Source: Symbiodinium natans
Taxonomy: Eukaryota > Sar > Dinophyceae > Suessiales > Symbiodiniaceae
Assembly: GCA_905221605.1 (NCBI GenBank)
Contig: CAJNDS010002457.1
Coordinates: 885,501 to 949,500, forward strand
DNA length: 64,000 nt
Reading direction: 5' to 3'
Of this stretch, positions 28,372 through 37,665 are shown one piece after another. The notes under the pieces were generated by a model. The model did not search any database, was not told the origin of the DNA, and saw only the letters and a list, made by a program, of their open reading frames with translations. The translations under genes were made by a program, and so were the position numbers. Each line of letters begins with the position of its first letter. The stretch's first letter is position 1.

Positions 28372-28711
28372 GGAGGTGTCGGCCTGATATGCTGGGCACC
28401 GGATCATCGATTTCGAGAGCAGACTCTCGAGCTCTCTGGTTTTAAGCCCTTAGCCCCTTAGCTCTATAAACCCTATACCCTAGGGTCAAAGTTGGGCCCA
28501 AAAAAACTCAGCCATCAGGAGACCGCCCGCCTCTGGTTGGGCTTCAAGCAGCCTGGCTGTGGTCTTGAGAAGAGCCATGGGTTCAGATTCGCATCGCACA
28601 TGTTTCAGCCCTGAGACCTAAGCCTGCATTGTCTTTCGACATCCAAACCCTAAACCCTACACCCCAAAATCCTACGCCCTTTGCTTGAAACCTGTACTTA
28701 TGTCAAGGCAG

Positions 28712-28812
28712 TGGTGCGTGTCAAACTTCGACAGCCCTCTGGATATGGTCTACAAGCTGAGCCGTGGGAAGGAGTGCATCTACGGCTCCACTGCCTTGAG
28801 CACATGAAGCAG
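28712..28812 (+). CDS. EF-hand gene, probable exon (frame uncertain)
   Basis: Acceptor TCAAGGCAG. One frame reads WCVSNFDSPLDMVYKLSRGK and fits the gene's style. Another ends exactly at CAG G|GTAAGT with RVKLRQPSGYGLQAEPWEG. A TTTAGGG tract begins 15 bp after. Confidence 0.5.
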
Positions 28813-28868
28813 GGTAAGTTTAGGGTTTTGGGTGTAGGGTTTAGGGTTTAGGGTTTAGGGTTAGCATT

Positions 28869-28970
28869 TGGGATGTTCCCCCTTATACTGACAGTCCTTA
28901 GTAGGGATTCTAGTGAGGGGTGCCATCATCCCTATTAAGGACTGTTGGTAGAAGGGGGAGCATCCCAAGT
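28869..28970. mobile_element. MITE family E copy
   Basis: TTGGGATGTTCCCCCTTATA and AGAAGGGGGAGCATCCCAAG; inner ACAGTCCTTAGTAGGG / CCTATTAAGGACTGT. Confidence 0.85.
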
Positions 28971-28991
28971 TAGCACATTTGACACGCCCAG

Positions 28992-29053
28992 TTCGCGAGG
29001 ACTACCTCAGTGAGGACGACTTCATACAGCGGTGCAGACTTTATGACTGGAAG
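28992..29053 (+). CDS. EF-hand repeat protein, CR exon
   Basis: Acceptor ACGCCCAG, donor AAG|GCC. Peptide REDYLSEDDFIQRCRLYDWK: the second half of an EF-hand (LSxxDF) followed by the xxCR helix. Parallel to the exon at 39306. Confidence 0.7.
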
Positions 29054-29112
29054 GCCAGGGTTTAGGGTTTAGGGTTTAGGGTTCAGGGTTCAGGGTATAG
29101 GGTTCTCAACCT

Positions 29113-29243
29113 AAGGGCACCATGCACCTATATAGTATGGGCGGAGTACGGGCCTGTCTAGGGGTTCCTTCTAGGGGTTCCTGTGCAGCAATGAGCTTCA
29201 GGGCCCAAGTATATACTATATGGGTACATGGATTCTAAGGGGG
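29113..29243. mobile_element. MITE family C copy
   Basis: CCTAAGGGCACCATGCACC ... GGGTACATGGATTCTAAGG, with an internal 15-bp tandem (TAGGGGTTCCTTC). Confidence 0.65.
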
Positions 29244-29244
29244 C

Positions 29245-29292
29245 ACCACGTCTTGCGGTATGGAAGTGTCAAGAACGCAGGGCTGAAGTGAG
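29245..29292 (+). CDS. Possible short exon
   Basis: Frame LRYGSVKNAGLK before AA|GTGAGT. Right after a MITE. Weak support. Confidence 0.3.
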
Positions 29293-29364
29293 TGACGAGC
29301 CGAGCTCTAAACCCTGAAGCCTAAACCCTTAACCCAAAACCCAAAACCCTAAACCTTACTGCGG

Positions 29365-29418
29365 CAAGGAAGGGCATGAGGAGATCCTTTGGTCTGGGAC
29401 CCTCGGCACTGGCTTTAA
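29365..29418 (+). CDS. Possible short exon
   Basis: Frame CGKEGHEEILWSGTLGTGFN, reading into CCCTAAA. Could be a degenerate EF-hand region. Weak. Confidence 0.3.
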
Positions 29419-29439
29419 CCCTAAACCCTAAACCCTAAA

Positions 29440-29545
29440 CCCTTGAACCTTGAACCCTAAACCCTAAACCCTAAACCCTAAACCCTAAACCCTCAGTGTC
29501 AGCTAGGCGGGTGGCAAAAAAAAACCTAAACCCTAAACCCTAAAC
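29440..29545. repeat. Telomeric array (CCCTAAA) with 26-bp insert
   Basis: Array interrupted by the 26-bp sequence (29500-29525) also present at 11735. Confidence 0.95.
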
Positions 29546-29548
29546 CGC

Positions 29549-29636
29549 CGCGTGCTGGAAGCCGATCTTCGAAGCAAGACTCTGCGAAGCCATGAGGAGC
29601 CCTTATATGTCATGTGCCCCCGAACCCGAACCTAGG
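29549..29636 (+). CDS. Unassigned exon
   Basis: Frame VLEADLRSKTLRSHEEPLYV then MCPRTR, ending near G|GTAACC. Bracketed by CCCTAAA (29440-29545) and TTTAGGG (29660-29761). Confidence 0.5.
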
Positions 29637-29659
29637 GTAACCGTTGCGCCCTTCAGGTT

Positions 29660-29761
29660 AGGGTTTAGGGTTCAGGGTTTAGGGTATAGGGTTTTGGGTT
29701 TAGGGTTTAGGGTTTCGGGTTTAGGGTTTAGGGTTCAGGGTTCAGGTTTTAGGGTTTAGGG
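29660..29761. repeat. Telomeric array (TTTAGGG), degenerate
   Basis: TTTAGGG, TTCAGGG and TTTCGGG units. Confidence 0.92.
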
Positions 29762-29804
29762 GATGCACCTTACTAACCTGTTGCGAAATATTCTTTTTTT
29801 TCAG

Positions 29805-29909
29805 CTCCAGAGGTAAGCCCAAACAGCAGGCACTTGCCTTCCTAAGGGTTTCCCTCGGCGGTGAAGAGTACGTGCGACCAGAGAGCCTTCGCTGGATGGC
29901 CGTGGGGAG
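29805..29909 (+). CDS. Unassigned exon with textbook acceptor
   Basis: Branch-point-like TTACTAAC at 29770 and the acceptor TTCTTTTTTTTCAG. Frame GKPKQQALAFLRVSLGGEEY then VRPESLRWMAVG, ending GGGAG|GC. This acceptor shows that a standard spliceosomal signal exists beside the telomeric ones. Confidence 0.6.
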
Positions 29910-30239
29910 GCTCGGCACAAGATGTAGGGTTGAGGGTTTAGGGTTTCGGGTTTCGGGTTTAGGGTAAGAATATGGGGTTCGGGTTTAGAAGCCTCAAAGC
30001 CGAAACCCTAAACGAAACTATATTGAAGCCTTTGGATAAAAAGGGTAATTTATAGGGGCTCAGAGGTGAACGGTTGGTCGCAAGAAGCGTTTGTTTTGTG
30101 TGATGTGGGGGAGTTCGTTTCTCTTGAAGGCACGTATCACAACACCAAGGGAACCCTAAGCCCCAGCTCCACACGTGAGTGTAAAACCCAAAGCCCACCA
30201 CTCTTCCATGAGAGGTGCGATAGGTGAGGTGAGGATTAG

Positions 30240-30287
30240 CGAGAGTCTTGGAGAGAGGGAGACTGGGAGGGAGAGAGAGACGGAGAG

Positions 30288-30318
<31 letters not shown>

Positions 30319-30395
30319 GAGACAGAGAGAGAGACAGAGAGAGAGGGGAGAGAGCGAGAGAGAGTGGAGAGAGGGGAGAGTCAGAGGGAGAGAGA
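30240..30395. repeat. GA-rich microsatellite
   Basis: GAGAGA with GAC and GGGAG interruptions. The Arg/Glu frames over it are artefacts. Confidence 0.9.
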
Positions 30396-30439
30396 GCTTC
30401 CTCCCTAAACCCTTTTAACCCTAAAACCCGAAAACCCTA

Positions 30440-30506
30440 CACCCTAAACCCTAAACCCTAAACAACCCTAAACCCTAAACCCTAAACAACCCTAAACCCT
30501 AAAACC
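30440..30506. repeat. Telomeric array (CCCTAAA)
   Basis: Contains two AACCCTAAACAACCC joints that suggest stepwise insertion. Confidence 0.92.
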
Positions 30507-30514
30507 CTGCGCAA

Positions 30515-30572
30515 CTCAGGAAAGAAGAGCATCGGGAGAAGGAGGTCTCGCCTGCTCAGCCTTCTGAGGTTT
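30515..30572 (+). CDS. Possible exon
   Basis: Frame LRKEEHREKEVSPAQPSE ends at GAG|GTTTGG. A basic alternative frame also exists. Confidence 0.35.
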
Positions 30573-30750
30573 GGACTTAAGGCTTTCAGGGCGTCCGGAG
30601 AAGCTCGGGGTTTAGGATTCCTTTTTGTTGAGGCTTATAAGGGTTCAGGGGAGTTTTTTTCGAGCTTAGGGTTTGGGGCTCTTTTTGTTTTAGGGCTTAG
30701 GGTTGAGGGTTTCTGAAGTGGTCGCTGGAGGAAGCCCATGCCCTCGGCTA

Positions 30751-30880
30751 TAAGGGTCCATGTACCCACATCGCATATACTTGTGCCTAGAGCTACGATA
30801 TCAGAACAAACCCTAAATCCTAAACCCTAACCCTAAACCCTAAACCCTAAACCAAGAATATACCGGTACATGGACCATTT
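30751..30880. mobile_element. MITE family C split by telomeric repeats
   Basis: AAGGGTCCATGTACCCACAT at the left and ACCGGTACATGGACC at the right are family C ends. Between them 30805-30855 is a CCCTAAA tract not present in other copies. Confidence 0.8.
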
Positions 30881-31047
30881 TGGCCAGGGGGCTCAGCATG
30901 TCTTGTACGGAACTTGCAATGTCTTAGTGCATTAAAGCTCGCCCACTGGTCAGACACGGAAGACCGCCCCACCCAAGAGCAAAGTTAGAGTTTACGGTTT
31001 AGGGTTTAGGGTTTAGGGTTTAGGGTTGCCTCACACTACGCCGTCAG

Positions 31048-31113
31048 GAGATGAAGAAGCTGGCCATGAAAGTGCTGGCGGTCAAAATTCGGGAGCGCCA
31101 GGCGCTGGCGCAG
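31048..31113 (+). CDS. Unassigned exon, helical
   Basis: Acceptor CGTCAG, donor CAG|GCC. Peptide EMKKLAMKVLAVKIRERQAL, a strongly amphipathic helix of the kind between EF-hand repeats. TTTAGGG tracts flank it (30990-31025 and 31136-31205). Confidence 0.55.
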
Positions 31114-31201
31114 GCCGGGGGTCCTCGTTTGAGTTTAGGGTTTAGGGTTTAGGGTTTAGGGTTTAGGGTGTAGGGTGTAGGGTGTAGGGTGTAGGGTGTA
31201 G

Positions 31202-31245
31202 GGTTTCGCCTGGACGAGGACATTCTGCAAGCCTGCTGCAAAAAG
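31202..31245 (+). CDS. EF-hand gene, probable short exon
   Basis: Frame FRLDEDILQACCKK, resembling the LSxxEFxxAC(R) part of the repeat. The acceptor would again be GTGTAG|GG of a telomere-like unit. Confidence 0.45.
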
Positions 31246-31295
31246 GGTTTGGGGTTTAGGGTGTTGGTTTAGGGTTTAGGGTGCAGGTTCTAACC

Positions 31296-31386
31296 CTAAG
31301 GGTCCATGTACCTTATTATTGTTATAAGAAGTACTTCAAGGCCCAGGTATTCCCTGTGTAGGTACATGGACCCTTAGGGGTAACGA
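31296..31386. mobile_element. MITE family C copy
   Basis: CCTAAGGGTCCATGTACC and GGTACATGGACCCTTAGGG, intact. Confidence 0.88.
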
Positions 31387-31792
31387 TTCGGAGTTTCAGA
31401 TGGGATTCTGTTAATCTAGCGGCCTGCACAACTAGAATCGGGTTTTGGGGGGGTCTTATAGTATAAGTACAAGGGGACCACAGGGGAATACCAACAGTAA
31501 TTATTTTGACCCAAACCCTAAACCCTAAACCCTATATTACCGTGCGAACAGGCGTGGACATGGGAAATAAATAGCGTTCTTCATCGAGGATTCGGAGATG
31601 CCATTCTTTGTCAAGCTCAAGTTCGAAACCTCACAGCCCGCGAGGCCGAACGGCCTACGAAATAGTTAGTGTAGATACGTATGCCCCAATGATGGCCCTA
31701 GAAGAGCCCACATCAAGTCCCCCCAGTTTTCGAGTTTGGACATGCGCAGTCGAGCATGGTCGAGTTGCGCGAAGTGCGCGACAGAAACTATA

Positions 31793-32164
31793 CTACGTGG
31801 GCTGCAATAGAAACGGGGCACTCCTCTCGCCAAATTCATGGGTTGCTAGTGCATCTTGACCATGCCAATCCTCAGACCGTGAAATTTTGGCGCATGATGC
31901 CCGGCGAGTTTTTCTGCTGCTCCTGGATCCACCTAATCCCCTTGAATTCCGTGATGCTGTATAGTGCCCAATTATAGAATCATGTGTGGATCTTATAGTT
32001 TGTGCCGAGTGAGTGTAGCGAGCCCCCGCACCAAAGCCATCAAGCAAGATAGTAGCCTTTTCATCATGCTTCATGTGGTTGTGTGGAATACCGCTATACG
32101 CCCTGAAATCTTTTTTCGCTAAATCCGAAACCGTAGTAGCAGGGACCGGTGTCAGTTCGCACAA
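31793..32164 (-). CDS. Possible minus-strand coding segment
   Basis: Frame from ATG with PVPATTVSDLAKKDFRAYSG and a later switch to a serine/arginine-rich tail, which may be out of frame. No family recognised. Confidence 0.3.
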   Translation of the reverse strand: MCELTPVPATTVSDLAKKDFRAYSGIPHNHMKHDEKATILLDGFGAGARYTHSAQTIRSTHDSIIGHYTASRNSRGLGGSRSSRKTRRASCAKISRSEDWHGQDALATHEFGERSAPFLLQPT

Positions 32165-32680
32165 GTTTAGAGGCTTGAGGGTATGCCCTGCGAACCCTAC
32201 CGAGCATCGGAGGTACTTCCGAACTTCAAGGCGCGCGGTGGCTTAGGGTTCAAGTCTAGGGATTAGTTTATAAGGTTTACGCAGCAGCCCTGGTAGCCTT
32301 CACCGCGCATTGACCTCAGTCTGTGATAAAGCCCCCGGGTGGCGAGATTGTCTATGGACAGTTTTGATTGTTCACGACTCACGTGTTCTACATACGTAGA
32401 CGTACTAGATCACCATGCATGCATACATATCCGCATGCATACATGCGCAAGGATGCGCAGGGCGTGCGTTAAGTATTCAGGTGCGCATACAGACGTATCT
32501 ACATTCCCGCACAGACCTCCACTCACATGCGCGCATCTTTTTTGCATGCATCTCACGCATGTATGCATGGATGGATCATGTTTGACCAACATAGACGATA
32601 TCAGAATCATGTTTCCAAGGAATGTCGCTGAAAAAGTAGTGTTTAACATCGCTCTGAAACTACTTCGTCGAGGCCTATTT

Positions 32681-33461
32681 TCACACAATCGTTCGCAGCT
32701 TGTTGAGGAAGTCTGCTGGGCTCAGGTAGCCTTCGTGGAAAACATGCATACGCCACATCCACTGGTGCACGGTCTTTGGAACCTCCTCATTGAGGGCGCC
32801 TTGGACTTTGAGCACCAAGTGCTTCGGCAAGAACTGTTTAAGACCTTCCCAGCTCCTGTCGATGCACTGCGTCCCGGCAAGAGCACTTATGGCTGTACAG
32901 GCTGGCCCGTCTCTCTGCTTCCATGGAATGGGAACTGCAAACCTCAGAATCTCCGTCATACTCACATTCTCCGGCCAAAAGAGACGTGTCCAGAGGCGCG
33001 TGGAAAATGTCGTTATCCGCGGGCGCCTCCTCCATTGGCTGGTCGAACTCCCAGGTTTCGTCACCAAAATCGTCGATCTCGAGAAGAGAATGCTCACCAA
33101 ACCCCCGGAGCATTCGAGAAGTCAAAACCTGATGCGCTGCTCGAATCAAAGTGTTCGACACGCAAGCCGACTGAAGGTTCAACCACCTGCCCAGGAGAGC
33201 TCGCCGAAGTGACACCAGAACCTTCCATGGCAAGCGACCCTGTCGGCTTTCATTCCACATCGCGTATCGGACAACACGCCCCGCAGCGTCCGCGCGAGGG
33301 AGCGTCCAGGCCACATGGCACTCGTCAAGCTCCAGGAAGCTGAAGCGCCAGAAGCGCTCCAGAGAGGCCCAAGCAGCCTCGCCAGACAGGCGCAGCAACA
33401 ACACCAGCATGAGCGCTTGCGAGACTTGCCATCGCAGTGATGGTACTTCAGGCAGATCCAT
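32681..33461 (-). pseudogene. Frameshifted minus-strand gene, unknown family
   Basis: From an ATG at 33461 the frame runs 207 codons (SLRWQVSQALMLVLLLRLSG; CHVAWTLPRADAAGRVVRYA; EIDDFGDETWEF) to 32838. A second minus frame continues to 32681 with GLKQFLPKHLVLKVQGALNE and HVFHEGYLSPADFLNKLRT. The overlap near 32870-32920 implies a frameshift, or an intron of a few bases. Composition and the absence of introns differ from neighbours. It could be a retrocopy or a transposon-derived gene. No catalytic motif seen. Confidence 0.45.
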
Positions 33462-33793
33462 GCTGGCACAGGAGGAAGAAATGCCGAAGGTACACGTAGA
33501 TTAACAAAAGCAAGTCTTGCCCAACATTGCTGGCATCTTGCGCGCACTTATGCACGTGATTATCCCCCCCCCCCCTGCTACCCCGCAGAGCAGCCAGCCA
33601 GACCAACACAGAAGCAAGATTCGCAAATGGCAGCTCCGGCCCACGGCGTTCTACGGGCCGTGAGCCAACTACATGTAGCAAAGCGTCTTAAGACAGGGTT
33701 CTAGAAAGTACAACCCCGAACTCAACAACATCTGGGCAGCCTAAACACTAAGCCCTAAACTAGGCCCTAATTCCTAAACCCTAAACCCTAAAG

Positions 33794-33887
33794 GCCTTCC
33801 TGAAACGGAAATGCGGCGGAAGCATCCTGGCCGCCTGGCGGCGCCACCTGGACCGCCACGCCACCATGAACGAGTCCTGGCAGGAAC
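33794..33887 (+). CDS. EF-hand repeat protein, SILAAWR exon
   Basis: The acceptor AG is part of CCCTAAAG|G. Peptide AFLKRKCGGSILAAWRRHLD then RHATMNESWQE, ending before C|GTGGGT. GSxLxAWRxxLD is the signature linker plus first EF-loop residue of the dinoflagellate repeat. The loop DRHATMNESWQE lacks the D3 and G6 ligands, so it probably does not bind calcium. Confidence 0.75.
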
Positions 33888-34334
33888 GTGGGTTTAGGGT
33901 TTAGGGTTTAGGATTTAGGGTTTAGGGTTTAGTAGTTCGTTCAGGGTTTAGCACACACTTTCAGTGTGCTGGCGCCGACCCCAGTCCATGCGTCAAAGAA
34001 AGGGTTCAAGTTTGAGGGCTTACCTGAGTAACCTTTGCACCCTCAACAGGGGTAATGTACTTTATATTATTGCGAGACATTCCCTTTTTCAAGTTACAAG
34101 CTTGCAGTACGTAAATCCTATAAGCCCTGAACTTCTTCTTGGGAAATATACATTCCTGTTTCAAGTTACAAGACATCATATCAAAAAGGCAGCATCCACT
34201 CCCCCAGCCCCCCCCCCCCCTCTCCCGTTGTTGGACAGCGGGGTTTAGGGTTTAGGCTTCACGTCCAAGCGTATGCAATGCCAGCACCGACGCACTGACA
34301 AGATCTACCTGGAGTAGCCCTTATGATTGGCATA

Positions 34335-34450
34335 TGGACATCTCCCAATAGTAGGGGTACCCCGTTTACACCCCAAACAGAACGCAATCCCCTTAAAGGA
34401 CCCCACCCTCAAAGGGTTCCCCCCCCCCCCCTATTTCCAATTTTCGGAAA
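34335..34450. mobile_element. Family K repeat copy, inverted
   Basis: AGTAGGGGTACCCC on the left, then C-run and AATTTTCGGAAACCCT; reverse-complement relative to 13595. Confidence 0.45.
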
Positions 34451-34524
34451 CCCTAAACCCTAAATCCTAAACCCTAAACCCTAAACCCCCCATATCATCT
34501 TTTGTTAGGAACCAGGTTGCTTAG

Positions 34525-34608
34525 GAGGAGCACTGCCAGGTCCACAAATATGAGCTCGCCAAAGCGGTGAAGGCCGGGCAGCGAGTGTCCAATCAGGACT
34601 TTTGCGTT
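34525..34608 (+). CDS. EF-hand gene, possible exon
   Basis: Acceptor GTTGCTTAG. Frame EEHCQVHKYELAKAVKAGQR then VSNQDFC. It is bracketed by CCCTAAA (34445-34490) and TTTAGGG (34619-34673). Confidence 0.45.
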
Positions 34609-34618
34609 GTTATTTGTT

Positions 34619-34673
34619 TTGGGTTTAGGGTTTAGGGTTTAAGGTTTAGGGTTTAGGGTTTAGGGTTTAGGGG
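34619..34673. repeat. Telomeric array (TTTAGGG)
   Basis: About 8 units, then a G13 run. Confidence 0.95.
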
Positions 34674-34777
34674 GAGGGGGGGGGGGGGGTCAAGACTCAG
34701 TTATAGAGAGTCTGGGGGTTCAGGGTTAAGGGTCCTAAGCCCTCAGCGCTAAACCCTATAAACGCTGAAGGTTGGGG

Positions 34778-34870
34778 CTTTCCCCCTTAATTATGCGCTG
34801 CTATACTAACAGTCCTTAATAGGGATTTTAAATTTAGGACTTTTGGTATTCGGGTGAACATCCCAAGCTG
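34778..34870. mobile_element. MITE family E copy
   Basis: TTTCCCCCTTAATTATGCGC, ACAGTCCTTAATAGGG, and GGGTGAACATCCCAAG. Confidence 0.65.
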
Positions 34871-34924
34871 AAGGACTCAAAATGATGTAGGGGAACAAGT
34901 GATCTTTGGAGCGCAGGGTTTGTG

Positions 34925-34996
34925 GTTTAGGGTTTGTGGTTTTGGGTTTAGGGTTTAGGGTTTAGGGTTTAGGGTTTAGGGTTTAGGGTTTAGGGT
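34925..34996. repeat. Telomeric array (TTTAGGG)
   Basis: About 10 units, with TTTGTGG variants at the left. Confidence 0.95.
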
Positions 34997-35021
34997 AAGT
35001 ACAGTTGCACCCAGACAAAAA

Positions 35022-35310
35022 CCCTAAGGGTCCATGAGCCACATTCTTATATACTTGGACTCAAAAGATCCTGTAGGAGATACTTTAAGGCCCGCGTATT
35101 CCCTCTTTAGTTTTATATCAGTTCCTTTGCCAATTTATTGTGTGATGAATGAGCCCCGTTCTAGGAATACGAATAATATTCCGTTCAAAAAATTCGATTT
35201 GCAAGGGCCTATGAAATATGGGGTAAAAAGGCCCGTATTCTTACTCACGCGGTTAAATCGTAAAATAGTGAGTTTACCGCGCTCTGTAATCATCATGACT
35301 ATGTACATGG
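35022..35310. mobile_element. MITE family C with a 190-bp AT-rich insert
   Basis: CCTAAGGGTCCATGAGCC at the left and ATGTACATGGACCCTAAAGG at the right are family ends. Other copies are about 100 bp. Here 35115-35300 is extra, AT-rich sequence (GAATAATATTCCG, GGTTAAATCG) unlike its surroundings. Origin unknown; organelle DNA is one possibility. Confidence 0.7.
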
Positions 35311-35317
35311 ACCCTAA

Positions 35318-35395
35318 AGGAAACCCTAAACCCCAAACCCCAAACCCTAAACCCTAAACCCCAAACCCCAAACCCTAAACCCTAAACCCTATACC
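35318..35395. repeat. Telomeric tract (CCCTAAA/CCCCAAA)
   Basis: Mixed units between the element and the next exon. Confidence 0.9.
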
Positions 35396-35439
35396 TAAAC
35401 CCTTAACATGCCTGACTCTCGTCCCCTCAAACCGTGCAG

Positions 35440-35490
35440 GCCCTGTGCTGGCCAGGCGAGTTCCGAATCCTTTGGAAAGCCCTGGACAAG
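35440..35490 (+). CDS. EF-hand repeat protein, LWKALDK exon
   Basis: Acceptor CAAACCGTGCAG. Peptide ALCWPGEFRILWKALDK splits an EF-loop after residue 2, donor AAG|GTGGTG. It continues at 36157 as DKSGLVSYQA to give the loop DKDKSGLVSYQA (E12 replaced by A). The join is in phase and defines a 666-bp intron with TTTAGGG at its 5' end and CCCTAAA at its 3' end. Confidence 0.8.
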
Positions 35491-35496
35491 GTGGTG

Positions 35497-35570
35497 CGGG
35501 TTTAGGGTTTAGGGTTTAGGGTTTAGGGTTTAGGGTTTAGGGTTTAGGGTTTAGGGTTTAGGGTTTAGAG
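35497..35570. repeat. Telomeric array (TTTAGGG) at intron 5' end
   Basis: Ten units starting 7 bp inside intron 35491-36156. Confidence 0.97.
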
Positions 35571-36156
35571 ACGCCGAATGTTGAGGGTTCCACCACGCAT
35601 CAGCCTACGAGTAGGTCGTGCTGGTGTTGAGTTGCACCGGCTTGTGTGCGTAAGAGGAGGGGAAGAACCGCCGGCAGCCCGAAACCCTGAACCACAAGCC
35701 CCACAATAAATATGGAATGGGTGAGAGAGCACATACTAGGGCACAGGATTAACCCAGTGCGCTGGTGGCAGGGCAACCCGTGCGGAACGAGAACAAGTAG
35801 AGCTCAACACAGATAGCAATGACAAACTCATGAATAAGAAGCGGGCGTTTATAGGAAGGTACAGTGCGTGAATATGTTTTCGATAGCTGAACGGCAGGAT
35901 CGAACGCCCTTTCTGATGTAGCTGATTTTAGCTACTTCTCGATGCCCCTAACCCAAGCCACAGGGCTTCGGGTGCTGACTCGTGTGAGCTAGCTGCACGA
36001 CACAATGAACTCAGGGTGGTGTCGTTTGCCAGCGTCAGCGCAAGCTCCCTAAAACCTAAAACGCCTTGTCTAGGCAAGTCAACAGGCAAGTTTGAAAAGT
36101 GCTCCTCCTGTCCCTAAACCCTAAACCCTGAACCCAAAGACCTATACGCATTGCAG

Positions 36157-36192
36157 GACAAGAGCGGCCTTGTCTCCTACCAGGCGTCCCGG
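36157..36192 (+). CDS. EF-hand repeat protein, loop exon (36 nt)
   Basis: Acceptor ACGCATTGCAG, donor CGG|GTGTTT. Peptide DKSGLVSYQASR completes the loop begun at 35490. TTTAGGG/TTTGGGG units follow within 10 bp (36200-36290). Confidence 0.78.
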
Positions 36193-36199
36193 GTGTTTG

Positions 36200-36290
36200 G
36201 GGTCCAGGGTTTGGGGTTTAGGGTTTAGGGTTTGGGGTTTAGGGTTTGGGGTTCGGGGTTTAGGGTTTGGGGTTGGGGGTCTTGGGTTGA
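36200..36290. repeat. Telomeric tract (TTTAGGG/TTTGGGG)
   Basis: Alternating GGGTTTA and GGGTTTG units. Confidence 0.9.
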
Positions 36291-36946
36291 AGGGTTAATC
36301 GGGTCACAGGGTCATAGGGCCACAGGGTCTTGGACAAGTCTGAGGCACACGCAAAGTCCCCAGCACCCGTGTGTACATACATATATATATATATGTTTAT
36401 GTACCTAAACCCTAAACCCTAACCCTTACACCCTTTTCAGAAGGGGCACCGTACATCCTTAACGGGAGTGGCTTGACGTAGCTCAGCCCTATACCTTGTT
36501 CCAACAAGGAGCTCGACCTATCCGGCGCTGAAATTCTGGCGGAACCTCCGCTTTCTTGTTTTTGCAAGGGGCTGTGGGGAGGGGGTGGTGTTAGGGTTTT
36601 GGGGGGTTGCTTATGATGATGGTGTTTTAGGTGGTTTTGGGGGGTTGGGCTTCTTGGGGTGTGAGGTTGTTCCCTAACCCTACGTAGCCCCAAACCCTAA
36701 ACCCTAAACCCTAACCCTAAACCCTAAACCGTATCATGTGCTTTGCGGGCACTGGGGCAGGTCTTCCTTTTAGGCAGAACTTGCCTCCAGGGTTTAGGGT
36801 TTAGGGCAACATGGGTTTAGGGCCTATAGGGTTTAGGGTTACCCTAAACCCCTAAACTTGCTAGACTCCCTGTCGACCCTCCAAGCCCCTAAGCCGCAGA
36901 TCACCTACCGGGTCGCCTTAAGATGCAAGTCCTTTTCTTTGGTACA

Positions 36947-37067
36947 AGGAGGGGACCCCCTAGTTATAAGTAGAGCTATAAGGGTCCTAAACTGGGTTAT
37001 AAGGATCCTAACTTAGGTTATAAGTCCCTTAACTATAGTTGGTATAGTAGGGGGGCCCCTTCTTGCA
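36947..37067. mobile_element. MITE family A copy
   Basis: GTACAAGGAGGGGACCCCC ... GGGGGGCCCCTTCTTGCA, full length (about 120 bp). Confidence 0.85.
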
Positions 37068-37149
37068 GGTGGCTGAGTTTCGAATTGTCGCACGATGATT
37101 GTCTACCATTTGCTCAGGAGAAACCCAAAAAATCCCAGAAAAGAAAATA

Positions 37150-37240
37150 GCTCTTCCTCACAAGGGCAGCATTACGGACTCTTGTGATTCTTTTTTTTTT
37201 TTTGGGGGGGGGGGGGGGGGCGCTTTAAAGCAAACAGTAG
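37150..37240. mobile_element. MITE family F copy
   Basis: CTCTTCCTCACAAGGGCAGCA, then T16G18, then TTAAAGCAAACAGTA. Confidence 0.55.
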
Positions 37241-37286
37241 TATGATACGAGCCAGAAAGACCAGGCACCCCAGGCTGAAGGTTCCA

Positions 37287-37521
37287 TGTAAGTAGGGGCC
37301 CCCCTCCCTAGCCAGTGGAGTTCTAAGGGCCCTAAACTCGGTAAGAAGTAGTATAAGGCCTTTTAGTACCCTAAACCCTAAACCCTAAACCCTAAACCCT
37401 AAACCCTAAAACCCTAAACTTTACCTAAACCCTAAACCCTAAACCCTAAACCCTAAACCCTAAACCCTAAACCCTAAACCCTAAACCCTAAACCCTATCA
37501 TAAAGGGGCCCTTGCTTGTAG
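37287..37521. mobile_element. MITE family A split by a telomeric array
   Basis: The left part GTAAGTAGGGGCCCCC through TAAGGCCTTTTAGTA and the right part TCATAAAGGGGCCCTTGCTTGTA are the two halves of one element. The 134-bp CCCTAAA array (37362-37496) sits between. Confidence 0.85.
37362..37496. repeat. Telomeric array (CCCTAAA) inside a MITE
   Basis: About 18 units, interrupted once by AAACTTTAC. Confidence 0.97.
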
Positions 37522-37528
37522 AGCTCAG

Positions 37529-37576
37529 GAGTTCAAATCCTTCACCGCCGAGCAATTTGGCAGCGACGCTGGGCAA
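37529..37576 (+). CDS. EF-hand repeat protein, EFKSF exon
   Basis: Acceptor GAGCTCAG. Peptide EFKSFTAEQFGSDAGQ. Donor CAA|GCC joins it to 38529 as FGSDAGQ|AVNAFHAMDK, matching the (E)FGSxxxAFxxMDxD rhythm of the family. A GT donor at 37595 is the alternative and would add six residues. Confidence 0.72.
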
Positions 37577-37597
37577 GCCTTGGGTCACCTTCGGGTG

Positions 37598-37665
37598 GGG
37601 TTTAGGGTTTAGGGTTTAGGGTTTGGGGTGTGGGGTTTGGGGTTTGGGGTTTAGGGTTTAGTTTT
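37598..37665. repeat. Telomeric tract (TTTAGGG/TTTGGGG)
   Basis: Lies just inside the intron that follows the exon at 37529. A CCCTAAA stub (38489-38503) lies near the acceptor. Confidence 0.9.

Larger units (their letters stand above)
31550..33750. other. Telomere-free island
   Basis: 2.2 kb with no TTTAGGG/CCCTAAA tracts and no recognised MITE, unlike every other stretch of this size in the window. It contains long minus-strand reading frames (below) and a CATGCATG/GCATACAT-rich segment (32410-32580). Confidence 0.6.

Noticed and set aside
29805-29812. An 8-nt microexon between TTTTCAG and GGTAAGC.
   Set aside because: The frame stays open through GTAAGC for a further 100 bases with good coding character, so GTAAGC is more likely exonic.
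30175-30408. A basic Arg/Glu-rich frame.
   Set aside because: It is a GA-repeat artefact.
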